A stretch of DNA of 64,000 bases from positions 2,666,001-2,730,000 of the forward strand of contig NZ_OY762267.1 of the NCBI RefSeq assembly GCF_963665245.1. Direction: 5' to 3'. Shown here piece after piece: positions 57,761-64,000 of the stretch (positions are counted from its first letter, which is position 1; each line of letters starts with the position of its first letter). Both the position numbers and the translations under genes were made by a program. Origin of the DNA: an uncultured Paludibaculum sp. (lineage in GTDB: Bacteria; Acidobacteriota; Terriglobia; Bryobacterales; Bryobacteraceae). The notes beneath the pieces are model-generated. The model was given only the letters and a program-made list of their open reading frames with translations, was not told the origin of the DNA and did not search any database.

Positions 57761-58327
57761 TTGCGTGCGGGCTCCGTTGATGTTATTGGGCCCCTGACTA
57801 AACGAAAACGACAGTCCCGAGAGATTTCCACCCCTTGTTCCGGGTACCAGGTTAGCCATGAAGATGGGGTTTCGGCCGTTCAACTCCAAACTGTCGATCT
57901 GCTGCCGCGTAACCACTTTCTGAACCGCGGCAGACTCGGTCTGCAGCGCTGGAGCCTCGGCGCTCACTTCTACCGATTCGGTCGGCGACCCGATGGTCAT
58001 CGTCACGTCCAGAGCCATCGGCGTACTCGGGTCCAGCTTGTTGCCACTGCTCTCGTATTTCTTGAAACCAGAGGCAGTTACCGTAACTCTGTAATAGCCG
58101 GACGGGATATTCGTAATAACGTACCGGCCTGATTCGTTCGTTGTCGACTGTCTTTCCAGTCCGGTCTCGTTCTTAACGGTCACCTTGGCATTCGGGATTG
58201 TGGCGCCCGACGGGTCTTTCACATATCCCTGGATGGATCCCAGATCGGACTGCGCTGCTGCCGGCAGGCATAGAAGGGCGGCGGCGCACAAGGCCACCGC
58301 CCCCGCGGCAAAGCGGACATGGCTCAT
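57744..58327 (-). pseudogene. TonB-dependent receptor, N-terminal part
   Basis: Start ATG at 58327 with AGGAGAAG just upstream. The 190 or so residues contain a signal peptide (MSHVRFAAGAVALCAAALLCLPAAAQ), a carboxypeptidase-regulatory domain (GYVKDPSGATIPNAKVTVKNETG; GRYVITNIPSGYYRVTVTASGFKKYE) and a plug start (LELNGRNPIFMANLVPGTRGG). The frame runs into the transposon and stops at 57728 after a few foreign residues. The rest of the gene is at 49372-52251. A truncated, exported plug fragment could still be made but cannot be a receptor. Confidence 0.92.
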
Positions 58328-58999
58328 TTCGTCTTCTCCTGATGTTCGCAGTAAAACCCCGTTACTGATCACAACCCAAGGTCGCTCCAAGCCGCCCGGT
58401 ATTTTACGCCGTATTTTGATACCAATCTATCGATTGCACCACACCAAATGCACGGCGGGTTGGGATGATACTCGTGTATTCTCTGTTAAATCAAGATAAC
58501 GGCAGAACTTCAATACATACCACTAGGGACGAACAAAGAGCAAATAACATTAAGTCGACGAACGAAAACGGGGCGGGACTCCGTTCAACGACGACCGGCT
58601 CATCGGGGAATCATCGCCAGCACCAATCCGTCACGGCTTTGCGCGGGGGAGGGCGACGCGACACTGATCCTCGGCGGCCGCCGAAAGTGCCGGGGCGAAG
58701 ACGCTCTTCACCCGTCGAACACATCCAAAGAGAGGAATCTCTAGAAGGTCGCATTCGGCCGCGATATGAAGGCGACGCGCGGGCTTGCCGCCAGGAAACG
58801 TACAGAGTCCCAGGGGGCCGTTCTCACCCGGCACGCGAATGTCGTTCGCTTTCGTCACGAAAAACGCCGCTCGCGTCCACGGCGATGCCCCTGACGCAGT
58901 CAGAACCGGAGAGATTGCGACCGAGGTCTTCGCCCGTCTTTAGAGCTGCATCGACAATCGGTCCTGAAGTGGCAAGTGCGGAACGTAACGGTTCGACGT
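58328..58999. other. Gene-poor stretch upstream of the broken TonB receptor
   Basis: About 670 bases with no convincing gene. The first 170 bases are AT-richer and hold a promoter candidate. Between about 58640 and 58930 the minus strand has out-of-frame pieces such as DCVRGIAVDASG and, in another frame, FVTKANDIRVPG, which read like a decayed beta-propeller repeat of SBBP type. No frame longer than about 75 codons joins them. It is best described as a relic. Confidence 0.35.
58465..58494 (-). promoter_or_regulatory. Candidate sigma-70 promoter for the TonB receptor
   Basis: On the minus strand TTGATT (58494-58489), an 18-base spacer and TATCAT (58470-58465). The predicted start is near 58458, leaving a leader of about 130 bases before the ATG at 58327. 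It lies in the AT-richest part of the intergenic region. Confidence 0.45.
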
Positions 59000-59305
59000 T
59001 CAGAAATGACCCGTCGGCTCATCAGTAGGGGCGGCCAGTTCGGCGTTGAAGAGTGCCCGGATCTTCTCCACCGTGGCGCCAGGTTCGTCGCCGTTGAGGT
59101 CGTGGACTGCATTGGCCACGTGCCGGGCAACATCAGCCAGGAGGATTCCCCAAATGGAGGCGTCAGACCACGTCTCTGGCCGCAACGCGCAGACGAGTCC
59201 GCCATTCGCCACCCACGCCCGGACTACCTCCCGAGCTTTGGGATCGGTTTCGACCTCTGCCGGAACACTGAGATCTCGGTCCACATTCTTTCTGGATTTG
59301 AACAC
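59000..59305 (-). CDS. DUF5076-like small protein
   Basis: A 101-residue soluble protein. The pattern RDLSVPAEVETDPKAREVVRAWVANGGLVCALRPETWSDASIWGILLADVARHVANAV resembles the DUF5076 family of small proteins of unknown function. The start is a GTG at 59305, followed by FKSRKNVDRDL as is usual in the family. No signal or membrane helix. It lies alone between the relic region and a plus-strand fusion gene. The family call rests on memory of the pattern only. Confidence 0.68.
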   Translation of the reverse strand: MFKSRKNVDRDLSVPAEVETDPKAREVVRAWVANGGLVCALRPETWSDASIWGILLADVARHVANAVHDLNGDEPGATVEKIRALFNAELAAPTDEPTGHF

Positions 59306-59681
59306 GCATCGATTCTAGCGTGCTTCAAAACGCCCATGCGACGGGGTCCTGCCGGGATCAGATCTCAAGGTGGGGCGTGCGTCCATCTCGCGTCCTCCGC
59401 ATCAACTGCCGGCGGGTCGCCATGGCGGTGGCCGGACGACTGACACGCAGGCCTTCGCTCGTCTTGCCGGATAGGCTCCCTCTGCAGGACATCTGCTCGT
59501 GACAACGCCGCCGCCGTATTCGGGTAGACGACGCTGTTCCTGCATCCGCGGCTGCGAACACCAATCCCGAACCGCATCACGGTCCGGGCACACAAATCGA
59601 GACGGACACGATGGGGCGCCCAGAGTAAATGCGCTGCAACCGCCACCGCGTCCCACGCCATATACTCAGCGTGAGGTCTCA
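59306..59681. other. Intergenic region, no gene seen
   Basis: A 376-base divergent gap between the DUF5076 gene and the DUF1080 fusion gene. Both strands have only short, arginine- and proline-rich frames without family character. TATACT at 59661-59666 could be a -10 box for the plus gene, but no matching -35 box was found. Otherwise nothing was recognised. Confidence 0.3.
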
Positions 59682-61172
59682 ATGGCGTACGAACTGGACT
59701 TGACCCGCCGCGCGTTTGCCGGCATGCTCGCAGCCGCTCCGCTCACTAGCGCGGACAACGATTGGATTGACCTGTTTGACGGCCGCAGTCTTCAAGGCTG
59801 GCGACCCAGCGAAAACAAAAATTCGTGGACCGTGAAGGACGGCAACCTCTGGTGCGACGGTCCGCGATCCCACCTCTTCTACGACGGGCCGGTTCACGGT
59901 GCGGATTTCCGCAATTTCGAACTGGAAGTCGAAGCCCGTGCACCTCACGCGGCCAATTCCGGCGTCTACTTCCACACTCGTTATCAGGAATCGAACTTTC
60001 CCCAAAAGGGCTTTGAGATCCAGATCTGCAACAGCCTGACGGGACGGGAAAGCTATGAACCGAGGGCCATGACCGGTTCGCTCTATGGATTGCGCAACGT
60101 CTATAAACCGTTCGCGGTGGACGACCAATGGTTCAAGCTGGCTGTGTCGGTACGCGGAAAGAACATCCAGGTTCGCCTCAACGGCGTGCTGCTGGTGGAT
60201 TATACCGAGCCCAACCCGCCTGTCATTCCGGATGCCATGGAGCGCGAGCGCTTCCTGGATCACGGCACCTTTGCGCTCCAATGCCATGACCAGGAATCGC
60301 GCACCTTCTTCCGTAGCGTTCGCGTACGTCCCCTGCCGGATGATACGCCCACCCCCGGTGGCGCGGTGCCCGTCGCGGATGATGTATTCCGCCAGGTCAT
60401 CGAAGTGGGCCGGCATAACATCCCGATGGTGGACTTTCACGTCCATCTGAAGGGCAGTCTCACACTCGAACAGGCGCTGGCAAAGTCGCGCCGCGATGGG
60501 CTCCAGTACGGAATAGCGGCCAACTGCGGCCAGGGCTTTCCTATCCGGAACGACGATACCGCGCGCGCCTTCGTCGAATCCTTGAAAGGAGCGCCCGTCT
60601 TCGTGGGTATGCAAGCCGAAGGGCGAGAATGGACAAAGATGTTCTCCCGCCGCGTCGTATCCCTGTTCGACTACGTCTTCACGGATTCGATGACCTGGTC
60701 GGACAATCGCGGCAAGCGCGTGCGCCTCTGGATCCCGGCGGAAGTGGGCACAATCGCCGACCCGAGGGAATTCATGGACACGCTCGTGGATCGCACGGTG
60801 GGCATCCTGAACAATGAGCCGATCGATATTTACGTCAACCCGACGTTCCTGCCCGACGTGCTCGCCAAGGATTACGAATCCCTGTGGACGGAGGAGCGCC
60901 GGAAGAAAGTGATTGACGCCGCCGTAAAGAACGGAGTCGCGATCGAGTTGAACAACCGGTATCGGTTGCCAAGCGCCTCGTTCATCAAAATGGCGAAGGC
61001 GAGCGGCGTGAAGTTTGTATTCGGCACCAACAACGCCGCCGCCACCGATCTGGGCCGCTGCGAGTACGGCATTCAAATGGTGAAGGAGTGCAACTTGGGC
61101 TGGAAGGACTTCTTCGTTCCGCTCAAGCGCCCGAAGGCCGTCGAGCGCGCAGGCGGAGCACTAAGCGCCTAA
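59682..61172 (+). CDS. DUF1080 domain fused to a PHP-like metal-hydrolase domain, probably exported
   Basis: A 496-residue protein. The leader contains a Tat-like TRRAFAGMLAAAP. Residues about 28-222 are a complete DUF1080 (3-keto-disaccharide hydrolase-like, lectin-fold) domain: WIDLFDGRSLQGWRPS, WTVKDGNLWCDG, NSGVYFHTRYQE, FEIQICNS, and the closing HGTFALQCHDQ...FFRSVRVRPL. From about 245 on, DFHVHLKGSLTLEQAL, GMQAEGRE, NPTFLPD, AIELNNRYRLPS and FGTNNAAA resemble a PHP/TIM-barrel metallohydrolase, although the last usual aspartate-histidine pair is replaced by TNN. A sugar-related role is plausible. The start is fixed by GAGG 5 bases upstream of the ATG at 59682. Confidence 0.83.
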   Translation: MAYELDLTRRAFAGMLAAAPLTSADNDWIDLFDGRSLQGWRPSENKNSWTVKDGNLWCDGPRSHLFYDGPVHGADFRNFELEVEARAPHAANSGVYFHTRYQESNFPQKGFEIQICNSLTGRESYEPRAMTGSLYGLRNVYKPFAVDDQWFKLAVSVRGKNIQVRLNGVLLVDYTEPNPPVIPDAMERERFLDHGTFALQCHDQESRTFFRSVRVRPLPDDTPTPGGAVPVADDVFRQVIEVGRHNIPMVDFHVHLKGSLTLEQALAKSRRDGLQYGIAANCGQGFPIRNDDTARAFVESLKGAPVFVGMQAEGREWTKMFSRRVVSLFDYVFTDSMTWSDNRGKRVRLWIPAEVGTIADPREFMDTLVDRTVGILNNEPIDIYVNPTFLPDVLAKDYESLWTEERRKKVIDAAVKNGVAIELNNRYRLPSASFIKMAKASGVKFVFGTNNAAATDLGRCEYGIQMVKECNLGWKDFFVPLKRPKAVERAGGALSA

Positions 61173-61185
61173 CGCCGGCGCGCCC

Positions 61186-61224
61186 GAGGGTGGTTCCATT
61201 CCCTCGAGGCTGGTTCCATTCCCC
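61186..61224. repeat. Tandem 20-bp repeat, two copies
   Basis: CGAGG(G/C)TGGTTCCATTCCC occurs twice head to tail (TGGTTCCATTCCC at 61191-61203 and 61211-61223) just after the DUF1080 fusion gene. It is followed by GC-rich sequence with short imperfect hairpins (CCGGCCGGGG). No function is evident. Confidence 0.6.
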
Positions 61225-61454
61225 TGGCCACCGGCCGGGGCTCACCCCAGCCCAGGCGGCCGAAAGGTCCCAGACTGACTCGACCCCCAACGCACAAGCG
61301 ACACACCACCAACGACCTGCAGCCGCTGGGCCTTCAAGTGAGTCCCGCATGGCCTCGCGTAAGTGAGGGGCCACGCACGCGTCTTCAATCGAGCGAGCCA
61401 GAATCCGCCAAACTCACCTGCCGCCCGCAGCTCACACTCCGCCGACAACCAGCG

Positions 61455-61697
61455 TCAGACGCGTAGGAGACCCGCGCCCACCCGACCGGCCAGCCGCGAC
61501 GCGGCCGCGATGCTAACTTCTCTCCATTCACGACCGGAAGCGGGAAGCCCACACCGGGCCATCAACTCGCGCAACCAGTCCTCCGCCGAGGCCTCCGCCT
61601 GTTCCGGCCCATACAGCTCCGTCACCGCCCGGAAAAACGCGGAGAGCTCCCGCTCGGCCGCGGTCATCCCACCCCCACCGGTTGTCTCGTTCTTCAT
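61455..61697 (-). CDS. Small protein of unknown function
   Basis: An 80-residue, helical protein: MKNETTGGGGMTAAERELSA, then AFFRAVTELYGPEQAEASAEDWLRELMARC and EWREVSIAAASRLAGRVGAGLL. No family is recognised. An AGGAGG motif lies 3 bases before the ATG at 61697. It starts 8 bases after the SDR stop, so it is the last gene of the three-gene, TetR-governed unit. A longer frame to 62108 overlaps the SDR and is not real. Confidence 0.65.
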   Translation of the reverse strand: MKNETTGGGGMTAAERELSAFFRAVTELYGPEQAEASAEDWLRELMARCGLPASGREWREVSIAAASRLAGRVGAGLLRV

Positions 61698-61705
61698 GAT
61701 CCTCC

Positions 61706-62479
61706 TCACCAGGGAATCGTCCCGAGTTTTGCATGCGTAAACGTACCCGTCGGGCCGTCCGGACCAAGCAGCGCCACCCGCACCGCCTCCGCCGCCCCTT
61801 CCTCCACGGTCTCCGTACCCGAATAATTGTTCAGGTTCGTCTTGGTGTACCCCGGAGTCACAGCGTTCACCCGGATCCCCGTCGATTCCAGCTCGATCGC
61901 CATCGCCACCGTCATCGCATTGAGAGCCGTCTTGGACGCGGGATAAACCGGACCAAAAATCTGGCGGTAAGGGCAGTTCGGGTCCGAGTTCGCCGTCAGC
62001 GAGCCCAAGCCGCTCGATACGTTGACAATCCGCGCGTGCGGAGCCTCGCGCAGCAGCGGCAGCATCGCCTGGTAGACCGCCAGGACGCCGAACACATTGG
62101 TCTCCCACACAGCGCGTACTTCATCGAGAGACACATTGCTCGGCCGCGTCGACCTGGCATATTCCTCAATCGTCATGCCCGGCCGCAGCCCCATATTCGA
62201 GATCGCGGCATTGTTAATAAGCACGTCGAGACGGCCAAACTCGTTCCGGATGCGGCTCGCGGCGGCCGCGATTGAAGCCGGACCCGTCACGTCGAGTTGC
62301 ACCGCATGAGCATCTCCATCGATCGTCCCGGCCGCCGCCTGGCCGCGTTCCAGATTGCGCGACCCCACCAGCACCGTGAGTCCATGCGCCGCGAGCTCTT
62401 TCGCGATCTGAAGACCAATGCCTTGATTGGCCCCGGTGATCAGCGCAACTTCCTTATCGTTTCCTGGTCTGTCGGGCAT
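61706..62479 (-). CDS. Short-chain dehydrogenase/reductase
   Basis: A 257-residue classical SDR, NADP-type by its first residues (ITGANQGIGLQIAKEL; VGSRNLERG). Further motifs are DVLINNAAISN, VNVSSGLGS with the catalytic serine, YPASK (Tyr and Lys near residues 176-180), and VNAVTPGYTKTNLN. The substrate is unknown; carbonyl reductases of xenobiotic aldehydes or ketones have this form. It follows the epimerase-like gene by 17 bases and precedes the small protein by 8, and shares the TetR-governed promoter. Confidence 0.9.
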   Translation of the reverse strand: MPDRPGNDKEVALITGANQGIGLQIAKELAAHGLTVLVGSRNLERGQAAAGTIDGDAHAVQLDVTGPASIAAAASRIRNEFGRLDVLINNAAISNMGLRPGMTIEEYARSTRPSNVSLDEVRAVWETNVFGVLAVYQAMLPLLREAPHARIVNVSSGLGSLTANSDPNCPYRQIFGPVYPASKTALNAMTVAMAIELESTGIRVNAVTPGYTKTNLNNYSGTETVEEGAAEAVRVALLGPDGPTGTFTHAKLGTIPW

Positions 62480-62496
62480 TCTTCTCTCCCCTTACT

Positions 62497-63402
62497 TCAG
62501 ACTGTTCGGAACATCTCTTCCAGATCCGCGATCAACCCCGGCCCGTTCGGCTGCCAGCCCAGGCGTTCCTGGGTCAGGGCGCTAGTAGCCGGCATGTCGA
62601 GACCTGCGAAGTTTCCGAGGAACCCAAAATGCTCCATCGACTGCTCCGGCGCCATCGAGACAACCGGGATCTTCAAACCACGGCCGATTGCCTCCGCCAT
62701 CTCTTTCGCCGTTACCCCCTCCTCGCCGACCGCGTGATACCGTGCCACCGCGCCGTCTTTGTCGGAAGCCGCCTTCTCCAACGCCAGCCGGTAAAGGTGC
62801 GCCGCGTCCAGCCGGTGCACGGCCGCCCAGCGGTTGCTTCCGTCGCCCACATACGCCGAAACACCTTTTTCCCGCGCCACCGCGATCAGATACGAGACGA
62901 AACCCTGCTTGACGGGATCGTGAACCTGGGGCAGTCTCATCACCGCCGTTCGCACGCCGCGCCCAGCCAACAGGTCCGCCGTCTGTTCCGAAACCCGCGG
63001 ATACTGTCTGCTTCCCTCGACGGGCGGCCGATCCTCTTCCGTGGCGGAGCGCCCCGGCGCAATCAGCCCGATCCCGCCCGTCACAATCAACGGCCGCTCC
63101 GAGCCGGCGAGCGCGGAACCAAGGGCCTCAATGGCTTGCCGGTCCAGTTCGCAGTTGGCCGCGAACTTCGAGAAGTCATGGTTGAAGCCACAGTGAATCA
63201 CGCCATCCGTCGCCGCGGCCCCGCGACGCAGGCTTTCCAGGTCTTCGAGGTCGCCGCGATGCACTTGGGCTCCGCTAGCGGCAAGAGCGTTCGCGCCTTC
63301 TTCCGAACGGGCGAGACCCAACACCTGGTGGCCCGCGCCCATCAACTCCTGTGTAACCGCAAAGCCCACGAAGCCCGTGGCCCCCGTAACAAAAACCCGC
63401 AT
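62497..63402 (-). CDS. NAD-dependent epimerase/dehydratase-family protein (atypical SDR)
   Basis: A 301-residue Rossmann protein beginning [16 protein letters not shown]. It has [33 protein letters not shown] and a C-terminal substrate region ([22 protein letters not shown]). The usual YxxxK is replaced by YPRVS, so it belongs to the atypical or NmrA-like side of the superfamily, which includes reductases and sensor proteins. The frame is open to 63429; the ATG at 63402 is taken as the family start. First gene of the operon divergent from tetR. Confidence 0.86.
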   Translation of the reverse strand: MRVFVTGATGFVGFAVTQELMGAGHQVLGLARSEEGANALAASGAQVHRGDLEDLESLRRGAAATDGVIHCGFNHDFSKFAANCELDRQAIEALGSALAGSERPLIVTGGIGLIAPGRSATEEDRPPVEGSRQYPRVSEQTADLLAGRGVRTAVMRLPQVHDPVKQGFVSYLIAVAREKGVSAYVGDGSNRWAAVHRLDAAHLYRLALEKAASDKDGAVARYHAVGEEGVTAKEMAEAIGRGLKIPVVSMAPEQSMEHFGFLGNFAGLDMPATSALTQERLGWQPNGPGLIADLEEMFRTV

Positions 63403-63421
63403 GTCGATGGCCCTTTCTGGA

Positions 63422-63450
63422 TTGACCAAGCTACGGCAATCTGCTAAAAC
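63422..63450 (+). promoter_or_regulatory. Candidate promoter of the TetR-family gene
   Basis: TTGACC (63422-63427), a 17-base spacer and TAAAAC (63445-63450). The start point would lie near 63457, within operator site 1, so binding there would repress the regulator's own gene. The leader would be about 54 bases. Confidence 0.5.
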
Positions 63451-63464
63451 GGAGATTGCCTCCG
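63450..63464. promoter_or_regulatory. Operator site 1 for the TetR-family regulator (candidate)
   Basis: CGGAG-ATTGC-CTCCG, an inverted repeat sharing the CGGAG half with site 2. It overlaps the -10 end and start point of the tetR promoter. GCAATCT at 63436-63442 and AGATTGC at 63453-63459 form a second, overlapping inverted repeat. Confidence 0.5.
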
Positions 63465-63471
63465 CATTTGT

Positions 63472-63500
63472 AGATTACCGGAGACTGTCTCCGGTTGCAA
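63472..63500 (-). promoter_or_regulatory. Promoter of the epimerase-SDR operon
   Basis: On the minus strand TTGCAA (63500-63495), a 17-base spacer and TAATCT (63477-63472). The start point is expected near 63465 and the leader to the ATG at 63402 is about 63 bases. The spacer is exactly the palindromic operator, site 2. Confidence 0.6.
63478..63494. promoter_or_regulatory. Operator site 2, perfect palindrome in the promoter spacer
   Basis: CCGGAGAC-T-GTCTCCGG; with the flanking A and T the palindrome is 19 bases. It fills the -35 to -10 spacer of the minus-strand promoter. This is the classic placement of a TetR operator. Confidence 0.7.
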
Positions 63501-63510
63501 GTAAATTTCG

Positions 63511-64000
63511 ATGGCTACCAAGCGCTCTCAACCCGCCCCCAGAAAACCGCGCGCCGATGCGGAGCGGAATCGCGACCGGATTCTGCAAATAGCCAAGGAG
63601 GCATTCACCCGGTATGGCGCGGAGGCGAGCCTGGACGAGATCGCCAAGCAGTCCGAGGTCGGGGCCGGCACCTTGTACCGGCATTTCCCGACGCGGGAGG
63701 CGCTGATCGAAGCGGTCTATCGGACGGAAGTGGAGAAGCTCGCCGCGGCCGAGCGGCACTTCGCCGGAACGATGTCGCCGATCGAGGCCTTGCGGGCCTG
63801 GATGCTACTGTTTGTGGACTACATCGCGGCGAAGAAGATCATTGCGCCGGTGCTGAATACCTTGCTCGGTGGAGCCTCCAAGGTCTTCGAATCCTCGCAC
63901 GCTCAGATCTGGGACGCGATCCGGGCGCTGGTCAAGCGAGCCATCACCAGCGGCGACATCCGGGAAGACCTCGATCCGATCGATCTGCTGCGTGCCCTGA
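63511..64000 (+). CDS. TetR-family transcriptional regulator, C-terminus beyond the window
   Basis: The first 163 residues of a TetR-type repressor. A basic leader (MATKRSQPAPRKPRADAERN) is followed by the TetR_N helix-turn-helix (DRILQIAKEAFTRYGAEASLDEIAKQSEVGAGTLYRHFPTREALIEAVY), with YRHFP the recognition-helix end. The C-terminal ligand domain (SPIEALRAWMLLFVDYIAAKK) begins at about residue 85 and is cut by the window edge. It is divergent from the epimerase-SDR operon, with two related palindromes between. The ligand is unknown; its targets are very probably its neighbours and itself. Confidence 0.93.
   Translation, partial: MATKRSQPAPRKPRADAERNRDRILQIAKEAFTRYGAEASLDEIAKQSEVGAGTLYRHFPTREALIEAVYRTEVEKLAAAERHFAGTMSPIEALRAWMLLFVDYIAAKKIIAPVLNTLLGGASKVFESSHAQIWDAIRALVKRAITSGDIREDLDPIDLLRAL

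Noticed and set aside
58465..59028. A 187-residue plus-strand frame in the gap beside the receptor
   Set aside because: The sequence is low-complexity Arg/Ser/Thr/Gly with no family resemblance and runs opposite the DUF5076 gene and the relic; it looks like chance.

Overview
The window looks like chromosomal DNA of a GC-rich soil acidobacterium, most like the Bryobacterales/Solibacter lineage. That placement is inferred from gene content, not from a marker gene. The clues are Oar-type TonB-dependent receptors with N-terminal carboxypeptidase-regulatory domains, a DUF1552/DUF1592 cytochrome pair, DUF2961 and DUF1080 proteins, many Tat-exported enzymes, and a GH18-deacetylase-GT2 fusion.

Layout. 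1-2644: a truncated beta-propeller gene behind murB, and a DUF2461 gene. 2650-13210: a minus-strand complex I operon in the order nuoC-D-I-J-K-L-M-N-H, ending in a NapH-like polyferredoxin. nuoA, B, E, F and G are absent and nuoH is displaced. 13532-19361: cytochrome c, a dienelactone hydrolase, a sigma-54 activator divergent from a carboxymuconolactone-decarboxylase gene with a strong -24/-12 promoter, and Tat-exported FAH-like and Gfo/Idh-like proteins. 19420-32787: phosphofructokinase, a FecR-domain protein, the three-enzyme polysaccharide fusion, a GH172-like protein, an apparently exported methyltransferase, and the DUF1552/DUF1592 pair. 32952-43370: guaB, a CocE-like hydrolase, yggS, a four-gene overlapping run (PD-(D/E)XK-like protein, DUF697-like protein, DsbA-like protein, SDR), an MFS carrier and an Old-Yellow-Enzyme relative. 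43367-49191: a cysteine-rich secreted protein, a TonB receptor and an Asp-box protein with a CQCCH motif in one operon, then xseA.

49372-58327 is the accessory hotspot. A TonB-receptor gene is interrupted by an ISNCY-type insertion sequence with about 51-bp terminal repeats and a 17-bp target duplication. That element's transposase gene is itself interrupted by a roughly 4-kb IS21-like element with an 8-bp direct repeat. The inner element carries istA and istB plus a ParB-like gene, a cysteine-knuckle gene and a small downstream gene. Removing both insertions restores both host reading frames, so the order of events can be read from the sequence.

59000-64000: a DUF5076 protein, a DUF1080-PHP fusion, and a TetR-controlled epimerase/SDR/small-protein operon. 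In that operon the divergent promoter has a perfect palindrome occupying exactly the 17-bp spacer between its -35 and -10 boxes.

No tRNA, rRNA or CRISPR array was seen. The candidates for something new are the ParB-carrying IS21-like element, the possibly metal-linked CysR-TonB-CQCCH operon, the near-leaderless sigma-54 CMD promoter, and the incomplete rearranged nuo operon.
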